A DNA stretch of 64,000 bases from G963422275 sp963422275. GTDB taxonomy: Bacteria > Pseudomonadota > Alphaproteobacteria > Rhodobacterales > Rhodobacteraceae. The stretch spans positions 3,658,001 through 3,722,000 of the forward strand of contig OY729418.1 in assembly GCA_963422275.1 (NCBI GenBank). The letters are read 5' to 3'. A program made the position numbers and the translations under genes. Shown here one piece after another: positions 18,527 through 28,184 of this stretch; the stretch's first letter is position 1, and every line of letters begins with the position of its first letter. The notes under the pieces were generated by a model. It was not told the DNA's origin and did no database searches. It was given only the letters and a program-made list of their open reading frames with translations.

Positions 18527-19668
18527 TAAGCCTCCACCGCACTGCAAACCTTCCAATGCAGATCGATACCGGGATTGAACACAGTGACCTTGTCCGTTCC
18601 ATAGGAAATTGGTTGAGACAATTCAATTGGCTCCTCCTGCCATTCAAGCCGAATGGAATCTTGATTTGCATCCAAGCCGTAGAATTTTGCGCCGTTGATC
18701 GATACAAAAGATTCCAGATGCTTCAACGCACCAATATCGTCGAAGACTTGAGCAACGCACGACAACGCGTTTGGTGCAGAGAAAATTCCTGCGCAGCCAC
18801 AAATTGCTTCCTTTTTCCGGTCAAAGTGCGGTGCGCTGTCGGTTCCCAGAAAAAAGCTACTGCCTCCGCTAGTGGCTGCCTTTATCAATTCGATTCGATG
18901 TCGCTCTCGCTTTGCTACCGGGAGACAGTAATAGTGCGGCCGCAATCCGCCCGCGAGTATGTGATTCCTGTTGATGAGCAAATGGTGGGCTGTGATCGTG
19001 GCCGCAGTGCTGGCACCGTTGGCCAATACGTAATCAACACCTTCCTTGGTCGTGACGTGTTCTAAAACGATTTTGAGTTCTGGGGCGCTGCGCTGAATCG
19101 GCTCCAAAACGCGTTCGATGAACACGGCCTCTCGATCGAAAACGTCAATCGCAAAATCTGCGACCTCTCCATGTATGCAAAGTGGCACGCCAAATTCGCT
19201 CAGAACATCTACAACACCACGAATCGTGTCAAAATTGCGCACACCTCGCTGTGAGTTAGTCGTAGAATCGGCGGGGTAAAGCTTGACCGCAGTGACAATG
19301 CCGTGTTCTATTGCTTTCCGCACGTCAAACGGGTCCGTGTCTTCGGTCAAGTAGAGCGTCATCAACGGCGTGAACATGAAATGGCGGGGTAGGGCGGAGA
19401 CTATTCGTTGGCGATACGTTGCAGCTTGACGGCCTGTTATCACGGGAGGATCAAGGTTTGGCATGACAAGCGCGCGCGCGAAAACCCGTGCAGTTGCCGG
19501 AAGCACAGCCTCCATCAGATGGCCGTCCCGCAGATGAAGATGCCAGTCGTCCGGCTTGCGAATCTGGAGTTCACGATGTTCTAGGGGATTGGTCTGCGCG
19601 CTTGCTGCAGCCGGACCGTGCAGTTTTTGATCTCCTGTTGGCGGAAGGCCAGCTTGAAATTCAGCCAT
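18526..19668 (-). CDS. pyrC: Dihydroorotase
   Basis: A class II (E. coli PyrC-type) zinc amidohydrolase that cyclises carbamoyl-aspartate to dihydroorotate. Metal ligands are visible: HLHLRDG near residue 43, the carboxylated Lys in AVKLYPADSTTN, His in CIHGE and EHVTT, and the catalytic Asp in GTDSAPH. It is 380 residues, about 30 longer than E. coli PyrC because of an extra N-terminal segment before LQIRKPDDWH. That segment may be real or may mark a later start. The ATG at 19668 overlaps the ccmG stop by 8 bases. Confidence 0.93.
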   Translation of the reverse strand: MAEFQAGLPPTGDQKLHGPAAASAQTNPLEHRELQIRKPDDWHLHLRDGHLMEAVLPATARVFARALVMPNLDPPVITGRQAATYRQRIVSALPRHFMFTPLMTLYLTEDTDPFDVRKAIEHGIVTAVKLYPADSTTNSQRGVRNFDTIRGVVDVLSEFGVPLCIHGEVADFAIDVFDREAVFIERVLEPIQRSAPELKIVLEHVTTKEGVDYVLANGASTAATITAHHLLINRNHILAGGLRPHYYCLPVAKRERHRIELIKAATSGGSSFFLGTDSAPHFDRKKEAICGCAGIFSAPNALSCVAQVFDDIGALKHLESFVSINGAKFYGLDANQDSIRLEWQEEPIELSQPISYGTDKVTVFNPGIDLHWKVCSAVEA

Positions 19669-20200
19669 CGCTCGCCGCTCTTATAGCAGGAAGAACCTGT
19701 TTTATTAGGATGTTGTTTGTAATTGGGCCTGCGACGCGGAGCCGAACGATGCCCTCTCTGTCCACCACAAATGTTTCAGGCACTCCGTACACACCCCAAT
19801 TGATAGCCACACGACCGTTGGAATCAGCTCCGACTTTCAGGAACGGGTTTCCGAGTTCTGCAAGGAAACGCATAGCCTTGTTTTCATCGTCCTTGTAGTT
19901 CACTCCAAAGATTGGAATCCCGGTCTCGGCGAGTGCCATCAGGTTTGGGTGTTCCACCCTGCATGGGGCGCACCAGCTAGCCCAAAAATTGACGAGCTTG
20001 ACTGAATTGAGGGCCAGATCCTTGTCATTGATCGGAACGGATTGGCCGAATTGGCTAGTGTTCAGCGTTGCCGCTGGTTGCCCGATCAAGCTTGACGGGA
20101 GACCCAAATCTGTATCGCGATTAAGTCCAGCATAAAGCAATATGCCCACCGCGGCAAAAGCAACAAGTGGCATCGCCGCGAAAAGGGACGACCTATTCAT
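19661..20200 (-). CDS. ccmG: Cytochrome c biogenesis thiol reductase CcmG (DsbE)
   Basis: A membrane-anchored periplasmic thioredoxin that keeps apocytochrome c cysteines reduced for haem attachment. One helix at about residues 7-25, then a thioredoxin fold with active site WCAPC near residue 76 and the cis-Pro region GVYGVPETFVVD. I chose the ATG at 20200 (MNRSSLF). The ORF extends upstream to 20311, but that would swallow most of ccmD. The start overlaps the ccmD stop by 8 bases and the end overlaps pyrC. Confidence 0.92.
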   Translation of the reverse strand: MNRSSLFAAMPLVAFAAVGILLYAGLNRDTDLGLPSSLIGQPAATLNTSQFGQSVPINDKDLALNSVKLVNFWASWCAPCRVEHPNLMALAETGIPIFGVNYKDDENKAMRFLAELGNPFLKVGADSNGRVAINWGVYGVPETFVVDREGIVRLRVAGPITNNILIKQVLPAIRAASDG

Positions 20201-20348
20201 GCATTTGGCGATTCTTGAAATCCGCGAGGCGCTTCCTGGTCCGTTCCGATGTCCAGAAAGAGTATCCCGAGATTGCGGCAAGCAGGAAAAATGTCGCGCC
20301 GTAGGCAACAAGCACTTCAGAGGCGTATTGGCCGAGGTCAGGAATCAT
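20193..20348 (-). CDS. ccmD: Haem exporter protein CcmD
   Basis: A 51-residue protein with one membrane helix (about residues 12-31) and a basic tail (SERTRKRLADFKNRQ), the standard CcmD layout. CcmD is needed to release holo-CcmE from the CcmABC complex. It begins with ATG at 20348, overlapping the last codon and stop of ccmC (ATGA-type), and its end overlaps ccmG. Position between ccmC and ccmG supports the call more than sequence, since CcmD is poorly conserved. Confidence 0.85.
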   Translation of the reverse strand: MIPDLGQYASEVLVAYGATFFLLAAISGYSFWTSERTRKRLADFKNRQMHE

Positions 20349-21073
20349 GGGGACAGTTCTTGGCAGTGAAGGATTTCGATCTTGCGTTTTCGAATTTCGG
20401 TCCGTGTGCGAACGAGCACGATAGTGAGTGACACGAGCGCGAAACCCGCGATGCTTGCCAGCAAGGGAAAGTAGAAGACATCGTGAATATTGGTTTCCTT
20501 GTCCAGGGAGAGAGTTGCTGGTTGATGCAGACCTTGGCTCCAGATGTTCACGGCGTATCGCGACAGCAGGGCGAACACCGAGCCTACCAAACACAACATT
20601 GCACTGAGGTCTGAAGCTGATTCTCTGTCTTCGTATGTTGTCCATAGCGCGACGTATGCGAGATAGAATGCGAACAAAATTAGAAATGACGCAAGGCGTG
20701 GGTCCCAAGCCCACCATGTCCCCCACATGGTTTTTCCCCAAATGGCTCCAGTTATCAGGGCGATTGCTGTCATGAATGCTCCTACCGGCGCGGCCGCCTT
20801 CGCAGCCAATGATGAAACCCTGTGCCTGCGCACAAGCCAGATCAAGGATGCAGCCAGCATCATGATCCAAATGTTGATCGCCATCATTGCAGAGGGAACA
20901 TGCAAATAGATGATTTTCACGGTCGATCCCTGACGGTAATCATCAGGGGTGAGGAAGAAGCCCCATGCGATGCCGACGGCCAGAAGAATTACCGCCAACA
21001 CCGTACAGTAGGGAACTAGTCGATCGACCAAGCGGTTGAATCGATTGGGGTTGGCGAATTTCCAGAATGACAT
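20345..21073 (-). CDS. ccmC: Haem-handling protein CcmC
   Basis: An inner-membrane protein with six helices that loads haem onto CcmE. The WWD motif is visible as GTWWAWDPRLAS near residue 120. The His in the LHVPSAM loop (about residue 57) is one of the expected haem ligands. I chose the ATG at 21073 (MSFWKFANP), which has GGAGGG just upstream. The ORF opens ten codons earlier at 21103. It lies between ccmB and ccmD on the same strand. Confidence 0.93.
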   Translation of the reverse strand: MSFWKFANPNRFNRLVDRLVPYCTVLAVILLAVGIAWGFFLTPDDYRQGSTVKIIYLHVPSAMMAINIWIMMLAASLIWLVRRHRVSSLAAKAAAPVGAFMTAIALITGAIWGKTMWGTWWAWDPRLASFLILFAFYLAYVALWTTYEDRESASDLSAMLCLVGSVFALLSRYAVNIWSQGLHQPATLSLDKETNIHDVFYFPLLASIAGFALVSLTIVLVRTRTEIRKRKIEILHCQELSP

Positions 21074-21120
21074 CACCCCCTCCACGTTCTGCACCAAAAA
21101 CAAACTTTGTCAGACATTGC

Positions 21121-21783
21121 TCATGAGTATTCTAAGTTTGTGCGAACGGCATACGCGGAAGCGAACGGCATCAATGCGAACGACGCCAGCGATATGGAAA
21201 TCTCTATAAGGAATACAGTCTGTATTGCCAGACCCTGCGCGGCTCGGTTCACAACTAGTGTGCCGAGAATTAGTGTCGGAACGCAGAGCGGAATGACGAC
21301 CACAGGCAGCAACAAGCCTCCTCGCCCTTGCCCTAGCGAGAGGGAAGCACCGAACGTTCCCACAGCGCTCAAAGCAGGAGTTCCCGCGACCAAGCTGACG
21401 CAAATCCAAATCCGCTCATCAAGCGGTAGTCCAAAAAGCAAGCCCAAAAACACGGCGAGGGCGCAAAGCGGTAATCCGGCTGTGACCCAGTTCGCGATCA
21501 TCTTCGCCACGACGACAGCTTCAAGAGGGGTCGGAGTCGTCGCTAGCCGCTCCAGCGAGCCGTCCACTAAATCCTGCTGGAAAATTCGATCCAAAGAAAG
21601 CAAGACAGAAAGCACCGCACCAAGCCAGAGGATCGCTGGGGCTGGTGACTGGAGGGCGGAGAGGCGGGTTTCCATTCCGAACGGAACCAGAATTGAGAAG
21701 GCACCGTAAAACGCCAGAGCCAGGCCAAACCCGCTTTTCGAGCGAATCGTAAGCTTGAATTCCTTGACAAGCAAGCCCTTCAA
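21121..21783 (-). CDS. ccmB: Haem ABC exporter permease CcmB
   Basis: A permease of about 220 residues with six hydrophobic helices that pairs with the CcmA ATPase. The FGLALAFY segment is followed by LVPFG near residue 30, and LSLDRIFQQDLVDGSLE is a recognised CcmB signature. I chose the TTG at 21783, which overlaps the ccmA stop (ATTGA) and gives the family length. The ATG at 21828 would add 15 residues that homologues lack. It lies about 50 bases before ccmC. Confidence 0.88.
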   Translation of the reverse strand: MKGLLVKEFKLTIRSKSGFGLALAFYGAFSILVPFGMETRLSALQSPAPAILWLGAVLSVLLSLDRIFQQDLVDGSLERLATTPTPLEAVVVAKMIANWVTAGLPLCALAVFLGLLFGLPLDERIWICVSLVAGTPALSAVGTFGASLSLGQGRGGLLLPVVVIPLCVPTLILGTLVVNRAAQGLAIQTVFLIEISISLASFALMPFASAYAVRTNLEYS

Positions 21784-22400
21784 TTTTTGCGTTCTCCAAA
21801 TGCCTCGCCGTCCACGAAACGCTGGCACCGGTAGGGTGTTAGATCCATCTCGATCGCACCCGAAACCAACGGCCCGGAATGTTGTGACATCACGACGATT
21901 GCACCGTCGGCAACGTGACGGGCTAGTTTCTGCTGAAGGACAGAAGAAAACTCGCTGTCGAGCGAGGTGAACGGCTCATCCAAAAGCAAAATTCTTCGAT
22001 TGGAAGCAACAGCCGCCGCAATTGACAGTCGTCGCATCTGCCCGGAAGACAATTTTTCGGCGGGGCGATCTCCAAGTCCTAGAAGCCCGAATTCCTGAAT
22101 TGTTTCTTGGTCTAGGGCTGTCCCCAGCATATGTTTCCAAAACATCAGATTCTCGTTCACAGTCAGATGGGGATTGACGGCGTCCAAATGCCCTACATAC
22201 GCGATTTCTTCTTCGGGGATGGCTAGCGTTCCCTCGGCAATGCTGCTTAATCCAGCAAGGGTTCTAATCAACGTAGTCTTTCCTACGCCGTTTGGTCCCT
22301 TTATGGAAAGGCAGTCACCGGGCTTAAGCACGAATGACAACCCTGAAAGCACGACAAATTCTCCCCGTTTGCAGGAGATGCTATTGGCGTGAATTTCCAA
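21780..22400 (-). CDS. ccmA: Haem exporter ATPase CcmA
   Basis: A small ABC ATPase of 206 residues that powers release of holo-CcmE. Walker A is GPNGVGKTT (about residues 34-42), the signature is LSSGQMRRL, and Walker B is ILLLDEPFTSLD. The start appears to be TTG at 22400. The only nearby ATG (about 22407) is out of frame. It is the first gene of a seven-gene run ccmABCDG-pyrCE in which most neighbours overlap or lie within about 50 bases. Confidence 0.9.
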   Translation of the reverse strand: MEIHANSISCKRGEFVVLSGLSFVLKPGDCLSIKGPNGVGKTTLIRTLAGLSSIAEGTLAIPEEEIAYVGHLDAVNPHLTVNENLMFWKHMLGTALDQETIQEFGLLGLGDRPAEKLSSGQMRRLSIAAAVASNRRILLLDEPFTSLDSEFSSVLQQKLARHVADGAIVVMSQHSGPLVSGAIEMDLTPYRCQRFVDGEAFGERKN

Positions 22401-22479
22401 GACACATATCCGATGCTAATCAGCAAGAAACGCGATTGTGGCATATAATCCGCACAATTTCCAGCGAGCTAGATTAAGG

Positions 22480-22735
22480 GCAGGGCAATCGCCTTTCAAT
22501 TTTCCCATTCGCCATCGGCTTGCGACAGCGTGACGGCGATACGGACCATGCCGAGCAGAGCGGTTTTGACATGTTCTTATCACAGACCTGCCGCCAATTG
22601 CGCGAACGCGGTCAGGGCGGAAGCTGCCGACAAGCAATCGCCGAACTCGATGCCGCCCGACTTTCGCAACGGCATTGGTTTGGCAATTTACCAACAAAAA
22701 TCTGTTGGACCTAGGATGCTTTCTTGACCTACGCT
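22480..22735 (-). mobile_element. ISAs1-like remnant
   Basis: Read on the minus strand, the segment ends with GAAAATTGAAAGGCGATTGCCC, the same end as the element at 2867-3600. The 60 bases inside it also align (GCTCGGCAT and CGCAAGCC, among others). No ORF survives. It occupies most of the gap between ccmA and acnA, so the acnA promoter may lie in or beside it. Confidence 0.45.
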
Positions 22736-22784
22736 TTGGTACATCCCATAGTTCATCGATCCAAATCCTTGATAGGAGGAATGA

Positions 22785-25493
22785 ATGGTAAATTCTGTTG
22801 GTGCGAATTCTTGGGGTGTTCGGACGGCCTTGAAGGTCGGCGACAAGAACTATTTCTATTACTCCATCGACGCGGCCGAAAAGGCAGGGCTTGGCGATTT
22901 CTCACGGTTGCCCGCTGTGCTGGCAGTCGTTCTGGAAAATCAGTTGCGGTTTGAGGACGGGACTTCCGCAAAACGGGAAGACATTGTTGCATTTTCGGAA
23001 TGGTGCGATCAGGGCGGATGGAATCCCCGTGAAATCGAGTACCGCCCGACGAGAGTTCTCATGCAGGATTTCACTGGCGTTCCGGCATTGGTCGACCTTG
23101 CTGCAATGCGAGACGGCATTCAAACACTGGGAGGAGACCCGCGCCGCATCAACCCGTTGATTCCAGTTGACCTCGTGATCGATCACTCTGTGATGATAGA
23201 CGAATTCGGAAACCCCAGGGCGTTCCAGTTCAACGTTGACAGGGAATACGAGCGGAATATCGAGAGATATCAGTTTCTCAAGTGGGGCCAGAGCGCATTC
23301 GATAATTTTCGGGTCGTGCCGCCCGGAACCGGGATTTGCCATCAAGTCAACCTGGAGTATCTGGGCCGAACGATCTGGTCAGATGTCGATCCGGATGGGA
23401 TGAATGTAGCCTATCCCGACACTTTAGTTGGAACCGATAGCCATACAACTATGATCAATGGTTTAGGTGTTTTGGGGTGGGGGGTCGGAGGCATTGAGGC
23501 GGAGGCCGCGATGCTTGGGCAACCTGTTTCAATGCTCATCCCGGAAGTTGTCGGCTTCAAGCTTTCCGGAACCCTGAGTGAAGGGACGACGGCCACGGAC
23601 CTTGTCTTGAAGATAGTGAAAATGCTTAGAGAGCTGGACGTTGTCGGCAAGTTCGTCGAGTTTTGCGGTCCAGGACTCGATCATCTTTCGCTTGCTGACC
23701 GTGCAACCATAGCCAACATGGCACCGGAATACGGTGCGACCTGCGGGTTCTTTCCGGTAGATAGGGAAACATTGCGCTACCTGAGGCAAACCGGTCGAGA
23801 CGATAGCCTCACCGCGTTGGTGGAGGCATATGCGAAGGCCAATCGCATCTGGCGCACAGATGACTACAATCCAATCTACAGTGCTGCCATAGAACTGGAC
23901 ATGTCGGAAGTCACTCCCGCGATTTCTGGCCCAAAGCGCCCGCAAGACCACACGCCGCTAAGTGCTGCGGCCAATGCATTCAAGAATGCGGTGATTGAAA
24001 TTCGCGGCACGACGGCTGGCTTGGGGAAGGAAGCTATAAGATCTCAGCCGGTCGAAGGAGAGAGCTACAAGCTGCGCGACGGTTCCGTAGTCATAGCCTC
24101 CATTACATCATGTACGAACACATCCAATCCATACGCGATGATCGGAGCTGGACTTGTCGCGCGGAAAGCACGTGCGCGTGGCTTGAGCAGAAAACCTTGG
24201 GTGAAAACGTCGCTGGCGCCAGGATCGAAGGTCGTGTCGCAATACCTTGAGGCGGCAGGCCTTCAAGAAGATTTGGACGCAATCGGATTCAATCTGGTTG
24301 GGTACGGTTGCACGACATGCATTGGAAACTCCGGTCCATTGCAGGACGAAATTTCCAAAGCGATTGCAGAGGGCAGCATCATCGCTGCATCGGTCCTTTC
24401 AGGAAATCGAAATTTTGAAGGTCGCATAAGTCCAGATGTTCGGGCCAACTATCTTGCTTCTCCTCCACTGGTAATAGCCTACGCTCTGACCGGCGACATG
24501 AATGTCGACCTCACAAAAGAACCCGTTGGACAGGATCCCGACGGCAATGACGTTTTTCTTCGCGACATCTGGCCAGACAGCGGAGAGATTGCCAAACTAG
24601 TTGAGCTAACCGTAACCCGGACGGCGTTTAGGGAGAGATACTCTGATGTGTTCCGCGGCGACGAGAAATGGCGCTCTGTCGAGACAACCGGGGGCATGAC
24701 ATACGATTGGCCGTCGACCTCGACTTACGTTCAGAACCCGCCCTACTTCGATGGTATTTCACTTGATACTGCGGAACTGGAAGATATTAAATCCGCGAGA
24801 ATATTAGCTGTTCTTGGTGATATGGTGACAACAGATCACATTTCGCCAGCAGGCTCGTTTAGTGCTTCGTCTCCAGCGGGAGGATACTTGGTTGAGCGCC
24901 AAGTGCCGCAAAGGCAGTTTAATTCGTACGGCTCAAGACGTGGAAACCACGAGATCATGATGCGAGGTACATTTGCCAACATAAGGATTCGAAATGAGAT
25001 GCTTGAAGGCGTAGAAGGGGGGTATACACTCGCCCCGAACGGCAGGCAGACTTCGATTTTTGAGGCAGCGATGGAATACAAGAGTAGCGGTGTGCCACTC
25101 GTTGTATTCGGTGGCAAGCAGTACGGAGCCGGATCATCTCGAGACTGGGCAGCGAAGGGAACAAGTCTGCTGGGTGTAAAGGCAGTTGTTGCCGAAAGCT
25201 TCGAGCGGATTCACAGGTCTAATCTCGTCGGGATGGGCGTGCTTCCATTTGAGTTCACTGACGGTGCCAGCCGCCAGAGCTTGGGAATTGTCGGCGATGA
25301 GACGATCTCGATAAAGGGGCTTGCCAGCGAGGCTAAGCCGTTGGCCTTGGTAACTTGCGTGATCGCGTCACCGACCGGGTTGTCACGTGAGATTCAACTC
25401 AAGTGCCGCATCGACACCGAGATGGAACTCGACTATGTAAAGAATGGAGGAGTTCTTCAGTACGTTCTTCGAAAACTTGCTCTTGCAGCATAG
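22785..25493 (+). CDS. acnA: Aconitate hydratase
   Basis: The TCA-cycle enzyme that interconverts citrate and isocitrate through a [4Fe-4S] cluster. It is of the AcnA/IRP1 type, 902 residues. Cluster cysteines are seen in SCTNTSNP (about residue 445) and GYGCTTCIGNSGPL (about residue 510). The swivelling C-terminal domain has GAGSSRDWAAKG. The ATG at 22785 has AGGAGG 6 bases upstream; an ATG 4 bases earlier is out of frame. It stands alone, divergent from the ccm operon. Confidence 0.96.
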   Translation: MVNSVGANSWGVRTALKVGDKNYFYYSIDAAEKAGLGDFSRLPAVLAVVLENQLRFEDGTSAKREDIVAFSEWCDQGGWNPREIEYRPTRVLMQDFTGVPALVDLAAMRDGIQTLGGDPRRINPLIPVDLVIDHSVMIDEFGNPRAFQFNVDREYERNIERYQFLKWGQSAFDNFRVVPPGTGICHQVNLEYLGRTIWSDVDPDGMNVAYPDTLVGTDSHTTMINGLGVLGWGVGGIEAEAAMLGQPVSMLIPEVVGFKLSGTLSEGTTATDLVLKIVKMLRELDVVGKFVEFCGPGLDHLSLADRATIANMAPEYGATCGFFPVDRETLRYLRQTGRDDSLTALVEAYAKANRIWRTDDYNPIYSAAIELDMSEVTPAISGPKRPQDHTPLSAAANAFKNAVIEIRGTTAGLGKEAIRSQPVEGESYKLRDGSVVIASITSCTNTSNPYAMIGAGLVARKARARGLSRKPWVKTSLAPGSKVVSQYLEAAGLQEDLDAIGFNLVGYGCTTCIGNSGPLQDEISKAIAEGSIIAASVLSGNRNFEGRISPDVRANYLASPPLVIAYALTGDMNVDLTKEPVGQDPDGNDVFLRDIWPDSGEIAKLVELTVTRTAFRERYSDVFRGDEKWRSVETTGGMTYDWPSTSTYVQNPPYFDGISLDTAELEDIKSARILAVLGDMVTTDHISPAGSFSASSPAGGYLVERQVPQRQFNSYGSRRGNHEIMMRGTFANIRIRNEMLEGVEGGYTLAPNGRQTSIFEAAMEYKSSGVPLVVFGGKQYGAGSSRDWAAKGTSLLGVKAVVAESFERIHRSNLVGMGVLPFEFTDGASRQSLGIVGDETISIKGLASEAKPLALVTCVIASPTGLSREIQLKCRIDTEMELDYVKNGGVLQYVLRKLALAA

Positions 25494-25675
25494 ATTTTCG
25501 ATGGAGCTGGCCCGGGCTTGACGAGGTGTGTCCCTCTCCCAGATAGTGGAACAGGACCACCTTAACTGTTTTTTTACCAAAGTCTTCAAACGTTGCGACG
25601 ATACTGTAACGAATATGTGTATTGCGGGGCAAAATTGTCCAAAGCATATAGGTAGCGGAAGAGGGGTATATCTTG

Positions 25676-26473
25676 ATGTCGTTCTTTAGATCTACCGTTC
25701 AAATCGCCCTGTTTTTTGTTCTGCTACCACAGCCCATGCTCGCGGAACCTCAAGATCGCGGTCCCATTATCGTTGAGTTGTATACCTCAATGGGATGTTC
25801 TTCTTGCCCTCCGGCCGACGAATTCCTAGGGGGCGAGCTCAAGCACAGAAATGACACGCTTCCTCTGGCATTTCATGTGGACTATTGGGACTACTTGGGC
25901 TGGAAGGACTCACTGGCTCAACCTGAATTCACGATGAGACAGCGGAGGTACGCACGAGAACACGGCAAGCCGTCGGTTTATACACCGCAAATGATTGTGC
26001 AGGGTCGGGACTTTCTCGTCGGAAGCGACACAGATGCTGTCGAGAAGAGCATTGCGGCCGCGAAAGCATTGAACTCAAATCCAGACGACCTGCCTAGCCT
26101 CGAAGTCACACGACTGGAAACCGGAGAGATTAAGATAACTGGGACACCTAGTGAGTCGCAGCAAAAGGAAGCTTACATCATACACATTTTCCAATACTTG
26201 GACTCAGATGTTTCAGTGAGGATAGAACGCGGTGAGAACGCAAACAGAAGAATTACATACTCGAATCCGGTAATGTGGGTGAAAAAGCTCGCCGAATGGC
26301 AGGGCACTGAAGAATTTTCCCAAGAATTTTCCTTGAAACAGCTGGAGCAACACGTCAATTTCAATATGAGTGAGAGGAAAGGTATGTTCGATACGAATAA
26401 GAAGGGTGTGATCGTTCTGCAAACAGGTCACGGATACGGACCGATCATTTTTACTACGACAGTGGACTGGTAG
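25676..26473 (+). CDS. Secreted DUF1223 thioredoxin-like protein
   Basis: A 265-residue exported protein of the DUF1223 family. The N-terminus is a signal peptide ending near LAEPQ (about residue 24). The thioredoxin-like fold follows with a CSSCPPAD motif near residue 40 and conserved HVDYWDYLGWKD and RQRRYA segments. Family function is not established; periplasmic redox or metal handling is often assumed. The ATG at 25676 is preceded by GAGGGG. It lies 180 bases after acnA on the same strand, probably as a separate unit. Confidence 0.85.
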   Translation: MSFFRSTVQIALFFVLLPQPMLAEPQDRGPIIVELYTSMGCSSCPPADEFLGGELKHRNDTLPLAFHVDYWDYLGWKDSLAQPEFTMRQRRYAREHGKPSVYTPQMIVQGRDFLVGSDTDAVEKSIAAAKALNSNPDDLPSLEVTRLETGEIKITGTPSESQQKEAYIIHIFQYLDSDVSVRIERGENANRRITYSNPVMWVKKLAEWQGTEEFSQEFSLKQLEQHVNFNMSERKGMFDTNKKGVIVLQTGHGYGPIIFTTTVDW

Positions 26474-26574
26474 TTGGTTTTAGCCCCAAAAGGCTTTGGA
26501 GAAGGGCCAACCGCATCAGCTTAGCTGGTCAGCCAAACAGATGCGATGCCCTCGATCCTGTCCGATTAAAACAT

Positions 26575-26645
26575 AAAGAAACTATTAACATATTGATATA
26601 TATATATATATTTTTTTAAGATAATATTAAACAGATAAAATCTCA
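26575..26645. repeat. AT-rich tract with TA repeats
   Basis: About 70 bases made almost only of A and T, with ATATATATATATAT followed by a T run. It contrasts sharply with the GC-rich IS element that begins at 26653. It is either a melting or promoter-like region or a favoured landing zone for the IS. No gene lies between 26474 and 26652. Confidence 0.6.
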
Positions 26646-26652
26646 ATTGCTT

Positions 26653-27437
26653 AGGGAACCTCTGAATACAGCCTGATTTTTGGGCGTTGCATTGCGCATC
26701 CGGTGCGTGCCTGTTGTTTTCGCGTCACGCCTTTCGTTTGGGGGATCACGACATGCAGCGCCTTCGGCAATTGACCTTTGCCAGCCTCCAATGCGATCGC
26801 AAGAAGCGCAAGAAGCGCCGCGAGATCTTTCCGGAGCGGATGGACGGCCTGATCCCCTGGGAGCGTCTGGAAGCCCGCATTGCGCCGGCGTGTCCGAAGG
26901 GCGGCGGCAAGGGGCAACAGCCGCATCCGCTGTCGGTGATGCTGCGCGTTCACTGCGTTCAGCCGTTCTGCAACCTGAGCGACCCGATGATGGAGGACCG
27001 GCTTGCGAGGCGGAGAGCATCCGGCGCTTTGCCGGGGCGGTGCTTGAGAAGGTTCCGGACGAGACGACGATCCCGACTTCCGCCACCGGCTGGAGCGCCG
27101 CGGACTGGCGCACCTTCTGTTCGGGAGATCAGGGATCACCTGGCCAAGCGGGTGTTCGGCTGCGACATGGCTCGGTATCGGGGTCTGGAGAGGTACGTGT
27201 AGCGGCTTGCGCCGTTTTTGGGCTTCTCGAATCTGATGATTAGCCGCACCTGTCATGACCGGGGAGAAGTGTGTCCGGAATTTGCCGGACCGGCCCTGCG
27301 GGGGCTGAACCGGCGGCGGTTTCGCCCCGAAAACGCGCATTTGCGGCTTCCGGACCGCCGAAAACCGACCGGTGCAGCCGGGAAGGGCGGTTTCCGCAGC
27401 CATAACCAGAAAAACCCTCCAAATCAGAGGTTCCCTA
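26653..27437 (+). mobile_element. IS5-family element type 1, copy C
   Basis: The ends are AGGGAACCTCTGAATACAG and CAAATCAGAGGTTCCCT, inverted over 13 bases. The transposase starts at the ATG at 26753 (MQRLRQLTFASLQ) and reads through LSDPMMEDRL. It then meets a one-base frameshift before CEAESIRRFAG, shared with copies E and F. A further deletion joins the middle to the 3' VFGCDMARYRGLERYV end. Inactive. Confidence 0.85.
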
Positions 27438-28060
27438 GGGGTCTCTGAATACAGGCTGATCGTGGGCCGGGCGGGCCTTCGCTCGATCACCGACTGGCCG
27501 ACGGACAGCATGAAGTCGAGGCGCACCGTCAGCGCCGCTCGAGTCCCCGGTCCGACAGCGAATGCTACTGGCCGAGGAGGAGAACCCGGATCGTCAGGTC
27601 GACATCGCAACGGCATATCCTAGCGCGACCGCACCGGGACGGGAACCACTGCTAGGCGCTGCCTTGCCGCGGCAAGGGGGTCGAATTCTGTCCCGAACCT
27701 GCCTGATGCGGTGTCTGCGGGTACCAAGACCGCTTTCGAAAGACATCTACAGTTATAGCTATCCACCGGCCGGCGCTGTCCGGGCCGCACCGCACCGCAA
27801 GGAGCGGTGGCTGGCCTTTGCCGCGCTCGGCATCCTTCATGCAAGTGGGTGTGCGGGGCCGTGCACATCCAGACGGCCACCAGCCGCCACAGCCAGATCA
27901 AGGGCTTCCTGCGGCGCTTCCGCGGCATCGCCACCAAGCATCTCGACAGCTATCTGAGGTGGTCCATCTCGTCGCGCTCGGCAGGCATCCATCGCCAAGA
28001 GCCTGCCTCGCAGCCGCCAGCGTCAGGACATGCCTGCGCTTCGCGAATTGAGCCTAAAAC
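27438..28060 (+). mobile_element. IS debris: type-1 left end and IS1595-like 3' part
   Basis: The first 30 bases (GGTCTCTGAATACAGGCTGA) are a second, diverged type-1 left end immediately after copy C. Further on, about 27860-27960, the plus strand reads VHIQTATSRHSQIKGFLRRF and GIATKHLDSYLRW. This matches the C-terminus of ISXO2/IS1595 transposases. The segment ends with GCGAATTGAGCCTA, as the remnant at 7186-7576 does. The part between is not recognised. No ORF is intact. Confidence 0.5.
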
Positions 28061-28184
28061 AATTGCCCTGCTGTGCCCTGTCTCAATCTAGTTGTGTTTT
28101 GCAGAATTCCAGTGTAATTACTTGGCAATAGTCAGAGATTCCTGGTCGAGTCACGGCTGGGCACAAACTAGGAGGTATTTTCAG

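Noticed and set aside
20201..20311. N-terminal extension of ccmG
   Set aside because: It would overlap almost all of ccmD and has no signal-like sequence. The ATG at 20200 gives the usual membrane anchor.
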